DNA from: an uncultured Marvinbryantia sp.
GTDB taxonomy: Bacteria > Bacillota > Clostridia > Lachnospirales > Lachnospiraceae
DNA: 64,000 bases
Assembly: GCA_937915375.1 (NCBI GenBank)
Contig: CALDMO010000006.1
Location: forward strand, 18,024 to 82,023
Direction: 5' to 3'
Shown here: positions 16,807 through 25,912 of the stretch, in pieces
How positions within the stretch are numbered: position 1 is the stretch's first letter
How the letters are laid out: every line of letters begins with the position of its first letter
The notes under the pieces: model-generated
The model's input: only the letters and a program-made list of their open reading frames with translations
Told to the model about the DNA's origin: nothing
Databases searched by the model: none
Made by a program: the position numbers and the translations under genes

Positions 16807-18561
16807 ATGCGGCGACTGAAAACATTTCATAAAAAGAAAGTATTGACGGTATTTCTGGTCTGCACAGCGGCTCTTTTGTTTCTGGCGGGACGGCTGACAA
16901 AGCTGATGCTTTTTGAGTCGGAATATTACGCGAAGAAAGCACAGGATCTGCATGAGCGTGAGCGTGATATCAAAGCGGCGCGCGGAAAGATTATGGATGC
17001 GTGCGGGAATGTGCTGGCAACTAATCGAACCGTCTGTACGATTTCGGTGATCCACAGTCAGGTAAAAGATGCGGAAGCAGTGATACAAATGCTCTGCAAA
17101 GAATTGGAATTGCCGGAGGAACGTGTGCGTGCCCGTGTGGAGAAGCGCAGTTCTATTGAGCGTATTAAAACAAATGTTCCCAAAGAAACGGGGGATAAGA
17201 TCCGCAGTTACGATCTGGCGGGGGTAAAGGTGGATGAGGATTTTAAACGCTGGTATCCTTACGGAAGCCTTGCTTCCAAGGTGCTTGGTTTTACAGGCGG
17301 CGATAATCAGGGAATCATTGGTCTGGAGGTCAAATATGAAGATATTTTAAAGGGAAGCGCTGGTAAAATCTTGACATTGACAGATGCCAGAGGAGTGGAA
17401 CTGCCGGAGGCAGGCGAGAGTCGCTTAGAACCAATCGCCGGGAACGATCTTTACATTAGTCTGGATGCGAATATTCAGGAATTTGTGGAACAGGAAGCCG
17501 TAAAAGTGATGGAGAAAAAGAATGCGGACAGTGTTTCGCTTCTGATCATGCGGCCGCAGAACGGGGAAATTCTGGCGATGGTGAATGTGCCGGAATTTGA
17601 CCTAAACGATCCATTCCGGCTGGATCCGTCTGTGGATACCACAGGGATGACAGAGGAACAGATTCAGGATGCGGCAAACCGTATGTGGAGAAACGGCTGT
17701 ATCAATGATACCTATGAGCCTGGATCGACCTTCAAGATTATTACGGCGGCAGCAGGGCTGGAGGAGGGAGTTGTTACTGAGAATGATACGTTTTCCTGTC
17801 CGGGTTTTAAGATTGTAGAGGATCGCAGAATCCGATGTCATAAAGTGGGCGGACATGGGGCGGAAAATTTTGTGCAGGGGGCGCAGAATTCCTGTAATCC
17901 GGTGTTTATTGAGGTTGGGCTGCGCCTTGGTATTGAGCGGTATTACCATTATTTCGAGCAGTTTGGCCTGAAAGAAAAGACTGGTATCGATCTGCCGGGA
18001 GAGGCCGGCACGATTATGCATAAAATAGAAAATATGGGTCAGGTAGAACTGGCGACGGTGGCATTCGGACAGTCGTTTCAAATTACGCCGATTCAGCTTG
18101 CGGCAACGGTCAGTTCGCTGATTAACGGCGGCAGGCGCGTGACGCCGCATTTTGGTGTGGAAGTGCGTGACAGCGAGGGCGCGCTCATTAAAGTATTGGA
18201 ATATTCACAGGGAAAACAGATTGTATCAGAGGAAACCTCCGAGCGGCTCCAGTATATTCTGGAACAGGTAGTAGACGGAGGTTCCGGCAAAAACGCTTAT
18301 CTGGCAGGTTATCATGTGGGAGGAAAAACCGCAACCTCTGAGACGCTTCCGCGAAGCGCAAACAAGTATATTTCCTCTTTTCTGGGATTTGCTCCGGCGG
18401 ATGATCCGCAGGTACTGGGCCTGTGCGTGATTCACAATCCACAAGGCGTTTATTATGGCGGAACGATTGCTGCTCCGGTGATACAGGAGATTTTCGCGAA
18501 TATCCTGCCGTATTTAGGAATCGAACAGGATAAGGCTGATGTGGCTGATTCAAACTTTTAG
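16807..18561 (+). CDS. Second class B penicillin-binding protein (SpoVD-like)
   Basis: This is a 584-residue transpeptidase with an N-terminal membrane helix (about 14-32), the dimerisation domain (RGKIMDACGNVLATN) and a transpeptidase domain with S307-T-F-K310 and S362-C-N364. The third motif reads K507-T-A509-T, where nearly all class B enzymes have K-T-G. SpoVD, the sporulation-specific relative, is often found in this place in Firmicutes, but the usual C-terminal PASTA domain of SpoVD is missing. The role in spore cortex synthesis is therefore an inference. The start is immediately after the T-run of a hairpin, an unusual arrangement. Confidence 0.88.
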   Translation: MRRLKTFHKKKVLTVFLVCTAALLFLAGRLTKLMLFESEYYAKKAQDLHERERDIKAARGKIMDACGNVLATNRTVCTISVIHSQVKDAEAVIQMLCKELELPEERVRARVEKRSSIERIKTNVPKETGDKIRSYDLAGVKVDEDFKRWYPYGSLASKVLGFTGGDNQGIIGLEVKYEDILKGSAGKILTLTDARGVELPEAGESRLEPIAGNDLYISLDANIQEFVEQEAVKVMEKKNADSVSLLIMRPQNGEILAMVNVPEFDLNDPFRLDPSVDTTGMTEEQIQDAANRMWRNGCINDTYEPGSTFKIITAAAGLEEGVVTENDTFSCPGFKIVEDRRIRCHKVGGHGAENFVQGAQNSCNPVFIEVGLRLGIERYYHYFEQFGLKEKTGIDLPGEAGTIMHKIENMGQVELATVAFGQSFQITPIQLAATVSSLINGGRRVTPHFGVEVRDSEGALIKVLEYSQGKQIVSEETSERLQYILEQVVDGGSGKNAYLAGYHVGGKTATSETLPRSANKYISSFLGFAPADDPQVLGLCVIHNPQGVYYGGTIAAPVIQEIFANILPYLGIEQDKADVADSNF

Positions 18562-18574
18562 TTGCCTGTTAGGG

Positions 18575-18612
18575 AAAAAAGACTTATAATCTAAATATAT
18601 ATCGTCTTTTTT
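18575..18612 (+). terminator. Hairpin between the second PBP gene and mraY
   Basis: AAAAAAGAC (18575-18583) pairs with GTCTTTTTT (18604-18612), a 9-bp stem followed directly by the AGGAGG ribosome site of mraY. The stem is AT-rich, so termination would be partial at most. It may tune readthrough into mraY. Confidence 0.5.
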
Positions 18613-18626
18613 AGGAGGAAAATAAC

Positions 18627-19586
18627 ATGATAAGTATGGAAGTAGTGTTATCACTTCTGATTGCGTTTGCTGTCAGTGTGATATTGAGTCCGTTTGTAAT
18701 TCCGTTTTTGCGAAAGCTGAAGGTAGGACAGACAGAACGTGAAGAAGGCGTGCAGTCACATTTGAAAAAAGCCGGTACGCCGACGATGGGCGGTTTGATT
18801 ATTTTGATCAGTGTACTGGTGACATCGCTGTTATTTATCGGCAGATATCCGCGTATTATTCCGATTCTGTTTCTGACGCTTGGATTTGGAATCATTGGAT
18901 TTTTGGATGACTATCTGAAAGTGGTGCTGCGCCGTTCGGATGGTCTGTTTCCGAAGCAGAAATTTCTGCTGCAGTTTATTTTGACAACAATTTTTGTGAT
19001 TTATATTCTGCTGGTCGATCCGGAAAGCCTTGTAATTATTATTCCGTTTACCGACGGTCTGTATTTTGATTGTAAATGGGTAACGGTACCGCTTTTGTAT
19101 TTTGTAGTGCTTGGCACGGTAAACGGTGTAAACTTTACGGATGGTCTTGATGGTCTGGCAACTGGCGTGACGACGATGGTAGCCGTATTTTTTACAGTTG
19201 TTTCGATCGGAACCGGAGCAGGAATCGAGCCGATCACTGCTGCTGTTGCCGGCGCGCTTTTAGGCTTTCTGATGTTTAACGCGCATCCGGCAAAGGTCTT
19301 TATGGGAGATACCGGTTCTCTTGCGTTGGGCGGATTTGTTGTCGGCGCGGCTTACGTGCTGCAGATACCAATTCTGATTCCGGTGTTCGGTCTGATCTAT
19401 ATGGTAGAGGTTATCTCCGTGATCATTCAGGTAACGTATTTTAAAAAGACAGGCGGAAAGCGTTTCTTTAAGATGGCGCCGATCCATCATCATTTTGAAC
19501 TGTGCGGCTGGTCAGAAACACAGATTGTTTCTGTATTTACGGTAGTGACAGCGCTGCTGTGTCTCGTTTGTTTGTTGGGCATTTAA
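18627..19586 (+). CDS. mraY: Phospho-N-acetylmuramoyl-pentapeptide transferase MraY
   Basis: MraY makes lipid I by moving phospho-MurNAc-pentapeptide to undecaprenyl phosphate. It has about ten membrane helices. Conserved elements are GTPTMGGLI, FLDDYLK (catalytic Asp pair), NFTDGLDGLA, FMGDTGSLALGG and APIHHHFEL. At 319 residues it is typical. An AGGAGG site lies eight bases before the ATG. It sits in the usual place before murD. Confidence 0.97.
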   Translation: MISMEVVLSLLIAFAVSVILSPFVIPFLRKLKVGQTEREEGVQSHLKKAGTPTMGGLIILISVLVTSLLFIGRYPRIIPILFLTLGFGIIGFLDDYLKVVLRRSDGLFPKQKFLLQFILTTIFVIYILLVDPESLVIIIPFTDGLYFDCKWVTVPLLYFVVLGTVNGVNFTDGLDGLATGVTTMVAVFFTVVSIGTGAGIEPITAAVAGALLGFLMFNAHPAKVFMGDTGSLALGGFVVGAAYVLQIPILIPVFGLIYMVEVISVIIQVTYFKKTGGKRFFKMAPIHHHFELCGWSETQIVSVFTVVTALLCLVCLLGI

Positions 19587-19624
19587 AGAAAAACAGCGAC
19601 AGTTAGGAAACGGGAGGATAGGAA

Positions 19625-20995
19625 ATGAAACTGAAAGAAAAAAAGGTGCTGGTTTTTGGTACAGGCTTGAGTGGCATTGCGGCTGCGGAGCTGCTTTGGC
19701 AGTCCGGTGCATATCCGGTGCTTTTTGACGGAAATAAGGAGATAAAAGAAGCGGATGTTCGCGTAAAGCTGCAGAAGGACTGTGAGGCCGAGGTGATTAT
19801 CGGAGAACTCACCGAAGAAGTGATTGCCAGTCTGGATCTGGTGGTATTAAGTCCGGGCGTACCGACAGATCTGCCGCTGGTAAATACCTTAAGAGCAGCG
19901 GACTTACCGATTTGGGGAGAAGTGGAACTGGCTTATCATTTTGGCAAGGGCGATGTTCTGGCAATCACGGGGACGAATGGGAAAACAACGACAACCAGCC
20001 TTTTGGGTGCAATCATGAAGCAGACAAAAGATTCGGCGTTTATTGTGGGAAATATTGGAATTCCATATACGCGTGTGGCACGTGAGATGAAAGACACATC
20101 TGTAACGGTAGCGGAGATCAGCAGCTTTCAGCTAGAAACGATTGAACAGTTCCATCCGTGTGTGAGTGCGATTCTGAATATCACACCGGATCATCTGAAC
20201 CGTCATCATACGATGGAGGAATATATCCGTGTAAAAGAATTGATCACGCTGAATCAGACTGAGGATGATACCTGCGTATTAAATTATGAGGATGAGGTAC
20301 TGCGCGCGTTTGGGGAAACCTTAAAATGCAAGGTTCTATTTTTCAGCAGTCTGCGTAAATTAGATAAGGGAATTTACTTAAACGGCGACGAGATCGAATA
20401 CAGCGACGGCAGTTCCTGTGTCAGCATCTGCAGCACGAAGGACTTAAAACTGCCGGGCAGACATAATCATGAAAATGTGATGGCGGCTATTGCGATGGCG
20501 ATGGCATACGGTGTTTCGCTGGAGGAGATTGTCTGTGTGGTCAAACGCTTTACGGCAGTGGAACACCGGATTGAATATGTAGCGGAGATTGACGGTGTTG
20601 TCTATTACAATGATTCGAAAGGAACAAACCCGGATGCGGCAATTAAGGGCATTCAGGCAATGGATCGACCGACGCTGCTGATCGGCGGAGGCTATGACAA
20701 GGATTCTTCTTATGATGAATGGATTCAGGCTTTTGACGGAAAGGTACGTTATCTGGTGCTGATTGGGCAAACCAGAGAAAAGATTGCTGAGGCGGCCAGA
20801 AAAAACGGTTTTTATGATATTGTATTTAAGGATACACTTGAGGAAGCGGTTGCTTTTTGCGCTTCTCACGCGCAAAAGGGGGATGCGGTGCTGCTTTCAC
20901 CGGCTTGCGCAAGCTGGGGGATGTTCCCGAATTATGAAGTACGCGGAAACGTATTTAAAGAACAGGTGCACGTACTTGAGAAAACGGTATCCTGA
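19625..20995 (+). CDS. murD: UDP-N-acetylmuramoylalanine-D-glutamate ligase MurD
   Basis: This cytoplasmic Mur ligase adds D-glutamate to UDP-MurNAc-L-alanine. It shows the N-terminal Rossmann fold (GTGLSGIAAAELL), the ATP loop GTNGKTTTTSL, the ISSFQLE and NITPDHLNRH motifs, and the C-terminal domain with EHRIEYV and YNDSKGTNPDA. At 456 residues it is typical. Its substrate D-glutamate would come from the racemase encoded by murI at 38366. Confidence 0.97.
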   Translation: MKLKEKKVLVFGTGLSGIAAAELLWQSGAYPVLFDGNKEIKEADVRVKLQKDCEAEVIIGELTEEVIASLDLVVLSPGVPTDLPLVNTLRAADLPIWGEVELAYHFGKGDVLAITGTNGKTTTTSLLGAIMKQTKDSAFIVGNIGIPYTRVAREMKDTSVTVAEISSFQLETIEQFHPCVSAILNITPDHLNRHHTMEEYIRVKELITLNQTEDDTCVLNYEDEVLRAFGETLKCKVLFFSSLRKLDKGIYLNGDEIEYSDGSSCVSICSTKDLKLPGRHNHENVMAAIAMAMAYGVSLEEIVCVVKRFTAVEHRIEYVAEIDGVVYYNDSKGTNPDAAIKGIQAMDRPTLLIGGGYDKDSSYDEWIQAFDGKVRYLVLIGQTREKIAEAARKNGFYDIVFKDTLEEAVAFCASHAQKGDAVLLSPACASWGMFPNYEVRGNVFKEQVHVLEKTVS

Positions 20996-21028
20996 TATCG
21001 GAAGCGAAAAAGAGGCGGGAGTGATTGT

Positions 21029-22108
21029 TTGGAGCAGAAGCGGGGAAAAACAGATATTACCCTGCAGATAAGCGTGCTGGTTCTGGTCCTATTTGGACTT
21101 GTGACACTTTACAGCACGAGCGCCTACAACGGAAAAGTCCGCTTTATGGACGCGGGTTATTATTTCAAAAAACAGTTATTTGCGACTGCGCTCGGCCTGG
21201 CGGTCATGGCATTTGTCTCACATATGGATTATCATTTGTTCGCGCGCTATGCTGTTTTGGGCTATGTGGTATCGCTGTCGTTATCGGCTGCGGTGCTGGT
21301 TGTGGGAGATTCCTATAACGGTTCTAAACGCTGGCTGTCAATCGGGCCGCTGTCTTTTCAGCCATCCGAGTTCGCGAAGCCGGCGGTAATCCTGCTGCTG
21401 TCTTATGTGATCAGCCGTTGGAAAAAACGGCAGGGGAGCATTTGGCTTTTGGCGGCAGTGATTGTGATGGTGCTGCCGATCGTCGGTCTGGTGGGTACGA
21501 ACAATTTGAGTACGGCGATTATTATTTTGGGAATTGCCGTGATCTTGGCTTTTATATCGAATCCGAGATATCTTCCGTTTGTCTGGATCGGATTGACAGG
21601 AATCGGATTTATTGCGATTTTTCTTGGTATGGAATCGTACCGTCTGGAACGTCTTGCTATCTGGCGCAATCCGGAAGCCTATGAAAAAGGCTTTCAGACG
21701 ATACAAGGGCTGTATGCTATCGGCTCGGGCGGTCTGTTTGGTACGGGACTGGGCGAGAGCATGCAGAAACTTGGTTTTGTACCGGAAGCGCAGAATGATA
21801 TGATTTTTTCCATTATTTGTGAAGAATTGGGATTGACCGGAGCGGTATTGCTTATTTTGGTATTTCTCATTCTGTTGTGGAGGTTTATGGTGGTTTCTAT
21901 ACATGCCCCTGATTTGTTCGGGGCACTGCTTGCCGCCGGAATCATGGGACATATCGCAATACAGGTGATTTTAAATATCGCGGTGGTGACAAATACGATA
22001 CCGAATACCGGTATTACGCTTCCGTTTATTAGTTACGGAGGGACATCGGTGCTGTTTCTTCTTGCGGAGATGGGGCTGGCGCTGTCCGTCAGCCGATATC
22101 GGAAATAA
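21029..22108 (+). CDS. ftsW: FtsW/SpoVE lipid II polymerase (SEDS family)
   Basis: This SEDS-family glycosyltransferase polymerises lipid II at the septum with a class B partner. It has about ten membrane helices and the conserved VTLYSTSAY, KRWLSIG, QPSEFAK and NTIPNTGITLPFISYGG segments. At 359 residues it is typical. The start is TTG at 21029 with AGGCGGGAG upstream; no in-frame ATG fits better. In sporulating clostridia the protein in this position may serve division, sporulation (SpoVE) or both. Confidence 0.94.
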   Translation: MEQKRGKTDITLQISVLVLVLFGLVTLYSTSAYNGKVRFMDAGYYFKKQLFATALGLAVMAFVSHMDYHLFARYAVLGYVVSLSLSAAVLVVGDSYNGSKRWLSIGPLSFQPSEFAKPAVILLLSYVISRWKKRQGSIWLLAAVIVMVLPIVGLVGTNNLSTAIIILGIAVILAFISNPRYLPFVWIGLTGIGFIAIFLGMESYRLERLAIWRNPEAYEKGFQTIQGLYAIGSGGLFGTGLGESMQKLGFVPEAQNDMIFSIICEELGLTGAVLLILVFLILLWRFMVVSIHAPDLFGALLAAGIMGHIAIQVILNIAVVTNTIPNTGITLPFISYGGTSVLFLLAEMGLALSVSRYRK

Positions 22109-22215
22109 GGAGGAAATGGTGGGGCAGCCGACACTTTGCAGGGCGGTTGCTGTGACAGAATAAGGAATTTACGCATATACTAATATATGCCAACAATGGT
22201 GCGGGAGGTATGTGC

Positions 22216-23496
22216 GTGAACAAAATACAGATTTCGGGTAACATCCCGCTGCAAGGAAGCGTGACGATACAGGGCTGCAAAAATGCGGCGCTGCCGCTGA
22301 TGGCGGCAGCAGTACTTCACGAAGGGGTGACGGTGCTGCACCACTGCCCCCGAATACTGGATGTAGAGTATATGTGCAGGCTTTTGGAAAGTATGGGCTG
22401 TGAGGTATTCTGGAAAAACGACAGTCTGACGATTGACGCCGCGAAAATTAAGGACAGTAGGATCTGTGAGGAGGAAGCTTCCTGTTTCCGCGCATCTGTG
22501 CTGCTTCTGGGAAGCCTTTTGGGGCGGTTTGGAAGCGCGGCGCTGCCATATCCGGGCGGATGCAGCATCGGAAAACGGCCGATTGATTTTCATTTGCAGG
22601 CGTTTGAACGCCTTGGCGCATCAGTGATGCCGGAGGAAAGTGAAATCTGTCTGCAGGCAAAGGAGCTCTGCGGCGAGGAGATTGTGTTTACGTTTCCCAG
22701 CGTGGGAGCTACGGAAAATGCCATTTTGGCGTCAGTTTTGGCTCGTGGTACAACGGTCATCCGTGGTTGTGCGTTGGAGCCGGAGATTACCGAGCTGTGT
22801 CGTTTTTTAAATGAAAAGGGAGCGGACATCCGGGGGATCGGCGGAAAGACTTTGACGATCCGTGGCGTGTCAAGATTGTTTGATTCGCAATATACTTTGA
22901 TGCCGGATCGTATTGTAGCCGGAACGTATCTGCTTGCCGTAGCCGGAACCTGTGGAAAGGCAACTTTAAAAAGGGCTTCACTTACGCATCTGCAGTCACT
23001 GGAGGAAATTCTGGTAAGAAACGGAGCCGTGCTTACGGAAAGCGCGGATGGCGTACGGATTGACGCTGGAAGGATGAAAAGAGCGCGGGAATATGTCTGT
23101 ACCGCACCTTATCCGGGCTTTCCGACAGATTTGCAGTCGCAGCTGACGGCATTTTTTTGTGGGACGGAGTCAGAAGCTGTGGTGGAGGAGCGTGTGTTTG
23201 AAGCGCGTTTTCAGACAGTACGGGAGCTGCAGAAAATGGGCGCGGAAATCCATATGGACGGATGTGCGGTCTATATTAACGGGAAAAGAAACAGACTTCA
23301 CGGCGCGTCTGTCTGTGCGCGTGATCTGCGCGGCGGCGCGGCGCTTGTGACGGCAGGGATTATGGCGTGCGGAACGACAGTTGTTTCTGGCTGTGAATTT
23401 ATTAAACGTGGATATGAAGATATCAGCAGGGATTTTGCCCTGCTGGGAGCAAAGATACAGGAAGTAGACTGTTCCTGCGCGGCAGTGGGACGGTAA
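22216..23496 (+). CDS. murA: UDP-N-acetylglucosamine 1-carboxyvinyltransferase MurA
   Basis: MurA performs the first committed step of peptidoglycan synthesis, transferring enolpyruvate to UDP-GlcNAc. The catalytic loop contains C116 in PGGCSIGKRPID, so fosfomycin would be expected to bind. The N-terminal KNAALPLMAAA and PTDLQSQ motifs are present. I prefer the GTG at 22216, seven bases after GGGAGG; the ATG at 22210 is only one base from that site. At 426 residues it is typical. A perfect 7-bp hairpin (GCATATA/TATATGC, 22173-22190) precedes the ribosome site. Confidence 0.95.
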   Translation: MNKIQISGNIPLQGSVTIQGCKNAALPLMAAAVLHEGVTVLHHCPRILDVEYMCRLLESMGCEVFWKNDSLTIDAAKIKDSRICEEEASCFRASVLLLGSLLGRFGSAALPYPGGCSIGKRPIDFHLQAFERLGASVMPEESEICLQAKELCGEEIVFTFPSVGATENAILASVLARGTTVIRGCALEPEITELCRFLNEKGADIRGIGGKTLTIRGVSRLFDSQYTLMPDRIVAGTYLLAVAGTCGKATLKRASLTHLQSLEEILVRNGAVLTESADGVRIDAGRMKRAREYVCTAPYPGFPTDLQSQLTAFFCGTESEAVVEERVFEARFQTVRELQKMGAEIHMDGCAVYINGKRNRLHGASVCARDLRGGAALVTAGIMACGTTVVSGCEFIKRGYEDISRDFALLGAKIQEVDCSCAAVGR

Positions 23497-23513
23497 AGAG
23501 AGGAGAAGCAGAG

Positions 23514-24608
23514 ATGGAATTGCAGAAGAGAAAATCTGTAAGCCGGGTAAAAATAGCGATACTCGTTTTTATCGGTGTGCTGGTGATTGCAGCTGTGGTG
23601 GTATTCGGACTGTTTCGTATCCGTCAGGCAGATGTGGTCGGCAATGAATTTTATTCGGCGGAGGAGATACAAAAGATGGTTATGACAGGGTCTCTTGCAG
23701 AAAATTCGCTTTACCTGACTTGGAAATACAGTAAGGAGGATGCAGCGGATGCCCTGCCGTTTTTGAACGCGGTCGAAGTCAGCATGGTAAATCCCTATCA
23801 TGTACAGATTAAAGTCTTTGAAAAAACGATTGCCGGATATATGATGTACTCCGGCAGCCGGGTTTATTTTGATACGGATGGAACGGTTGTAGAAATTTCC
23901 GGTAAGGAGCGAGAGGGAATTCCGCCGTATTCTGGTATCGCGATCGGTCAGCCGGTGGTTGGTGAGAAACTTCCGGTGGATGACGAAGCGTTTCTTGCTG
24001 ATATTGTGGAGAACTGCAGTATGCTTATGCATAGTGGTCTTGTGCCGGATGAAGTGCATTATGACGATAATCGCGAGCTGATTTTCTATTTTGGAGAGAG
24101 TCGTGTTTTGCTGGGTGGTGCTTCCTATATGGAGGAGAAAATTGCCAATCTGCATGCGCTGTTTCCGCAGATGGAAGGAATGTCCGGTACCCTGCATATG
24201 GAAAAGTATACGCCGGGAACGACAACGATCAGCTTTAAGATTGACGAACGCGGTGAGGAGGAAAGCGAATTGATCATGAATCTCGGAAACGCTGCTGCCG
24301 TGGAAGGAAGCGCAGAGGCGGGTGAAGAAGGAACCGCTGACGCAGCTGCGGAGACGGATCAGGAAGGCGCTGTAGGCGATCAGACGACAGATAATGCCGA
24401 TACAGTTGGGGCAGAAAGTGAAGCGAATGGTTCTGCGGAAAGTCAGGGAGGCTTTTCCACCGGTGCGGATGGTAGTGAGATTTATACAGATCCGCTTGGA
24501 AATGTGACAAGCAATTTGGATCAGCCGTATCTTGGAGAGGACGGCCAAGTGATTTCGGACGGTTACGGTTATATTGACCCGTATACGGGTGCGTATATAT
24601 TAAATTAG
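23514..24608 (+). CDS. ftsQ: FtsQ/DivIB-like cell division protein
   Basis: A bitopic membrane protein with a short basic tail, a membrane helix at about residues 13-35 and an outer POTRA domain (FRIRQADVVGNEFYSAEEIQ) followed by the FtsQ-type beta domain up to about residue 245. The last 110 residues are a low-complexity stretch rich in Ala, Glu, Gly and Asp that ends in a Tyr/Gly-rich segment. FtsQ/DivIB binds FtsL and FtsB/DivIC at the septum. Position between murA and ftsZ supports the call. The long tail is unusual for the family. Confidence 0.86.
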   Translation: MELQKRKSVSRVKIAILVFIGVLVIAAVVVFGLFRIRQADVVGNEFYSAEEIQKMVMTGSLAENSLYLTWKYSKEDAADALPFLNAVEVSMVNPYHVQIKVFEKTIAGYMMYSGSRVYFDTDGTVVEISGKEREGIPPYSGIAIGQPVVGEKLPVDDEAFLADIVENCSMLMHSGLVPDEVHYDDNRELIFYFGESRVLLGGASYMEEKIANLHALFPQMEGMSGTLHMEKYTPGTTTISFKIDERGEEESELIMNLGNAAAVEGSAEAGEEGTADAAAETDQEGAVGDQTTDNADTVGAESEANGSAESQGGFSTGADGSEIYTDPLGNVTSNLDQPYLGEDGQVISDGYGYIDPYTGAYILN

Positions 24609-24638
24609 CGGAGCTTGAATGAATTTCTCAAAAAATAC

Positions 24639-24667
24639 TTGATAAATTATGCAAAAGCTTATATTAT
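24639..24667 (+). promoter_or_regulatory. Sigma-A-type promoter for ftsZ
   Basis: TTGATA (24639-24644) and TATTAT (24662-24667) are 17 bases apart and lie about 50 bases before the ftsZ start. They would let ftsZ be made in excess of the upstream genes. Confidence 0.7.
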
Positions 24668-24719
24668 AGAAGAAATAGTGGGAAAATACTGTCACAAGAC
24701 AGGAGAAGGAGGAAACACC

Positions 24720-25901
24720 TTGTTAGAAATCATGTCAAATGAAGCAGAAGCTGCAGCAAAGATTATCGTTATCGGAGTCGGCGGTGCAGGTAATAATGCA
24801 GTAAATAGAATGGTAGATGAAGCAATCGCAGGAGTAGAGTTTATTGGTGTTAATACAGATAAACAGGCATTGGATCTTTGCCGCGCGCCGCACACAATCC
24901 AGATTGGAGAAAAAGTAACAAAGGGTCTTGGTGCGGGAGCAAAACCGCAGGTTGGTCAGCAGGCTGCAGAGGAAAGCGCGGAAGAGATTAAACAGGCCGT
25001 ACAGGGTGCAGACATGGTGTTTGTTACTTGCGGTATGGGCGGCGGCACCGGTACAGGAGCAGCTCCGGTTGTTGCAGGCATCGCAAAAGAGATGGGAATC
25101 CTGACTGTCGGCGTTGTGACAAAACCGTTTCGTTTTGAGGCGAAAACACGTATGAGCAATGCGCTTGCAGGCATTGAGAAATTAAAAGAGAATGTAGATA
25201 CACTGATCGTGATCCCAAATGATAAACTTCTTGAAATTGTGGATAGACGTACTACTATGCCGGAAGCACTGAAGAAGGCAGATGAGGTTCTGCAGCAGGC
25301 TGTACAGGGCATTACTGACCTGATCAATCTGCCGGCGCTTATTAACCTTGACTTTGCGGATGTTCAGACAGTTATGACGGACAAGGGTATTGCTCATATC
25401 GGTATTGGACAGGCCAAAGGCGATGACAAAGCGCTCGAAGCGGTAAAACAGGCGGTATCCAGTCCGCTGCTTGAAACGACTATCAGCGGTGCGTCTCACG
25501 TGATCATCAATATTTCCGGTGACATTTCTTTGATGGACGCAAATGATGCGGCAAGCTATGTTCAGGAAATGGCGGGAGAAAATGCAAACATTATCTTCGG
25601 TGCGATGTATGATGATACATACGCAGATGAAGCAAGTATTACGGTAATTGCGACCGGTCTGAACGAAGAGACTCAGGAGGAGGCTGCTCCGAAGAAAACA
25701 CAGACAGGCAGAAGAATCGTTCCGGACTTCACCTATCCGGCAAGCGGCAAAAATGATACGGTGTCAGGTTTGCGTACACCGACCCCGTTAGCAGGTTTAA
25801 ATACAGCGGCACAGTCCATGCAGACAGGCAGACTGAAAACGCCGGAACAGAAAGTGCAGGAAAGAGATATTCAGATTCCTGACTTCCTGAAGAGAAGATA
25901 A
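24720..25901 (+). CDS. ftsZ: Cell division GTPase FtsZ
   Basis: FtsZ polymerises into the division ring. The tubulin signature GGGTGTGAAPV, the GVGGAGNNAVNRM N-terminal loop and the T7 synergy loop NLDFADVQTVM are all intact. After a variable linker, the C-terminal peptide IQIPDFLKRR provides the site for membrane anchors such as SepF. The start is TTG at 24720, seven bases after GAAGGAGG; the ATG at 24732 is too far from it. At 393 residues it has the normal length. No ftsA is next to it. Confidence 0.97.
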   Translation: MLEIMSNEAEAAAKIIVIGVGGAGNNAVNRMVDEAIAGVEFIGVNTDKQALDLCRAPHTIQIGEKVTKGLGAGAKPQVGQQAAEESAEEIKQAVQGADMVFVTCGMGGGTGTGAAPVVAGIAKEMGILTVGVVTKPFRFEAKTRMSNALAGIEKLKENVDTLIVIPNDKLLEIVDRRTTMPEALKKADEVLQQAVQGITDLINLPALINLDFADVQTVMTDKGIAHIGIGQAKGDDKALEAVKQAVSSPLLETTISGASHVIINISGDISLMDANDAASYVQEMAGENANIIFGAMYDDTYADEASITVIATGLNEETQEEAAPKKTQTGRRIVPDFTYPASGKNDTVSGLRTPTPLAGLNTAAQSMQTGRLKTPEQKVQERDIQIPDFLKRR

Positions 25902-25912
25902 GATATTTTAAG

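Noticed and set aside
22116..22163. Short open frame of 15 codons after ftsW
   Set aside because: The ribosome-site spacing is too short (two bases) and no known leader peptide matches.
23298..24548. Minus-strand open frame of 416 codons opposite murA and ftsQ
   Set aside because: No motif, no ribosome site and an amino-acid mix typical of reverse reading; both plus-strand genes are well supported.
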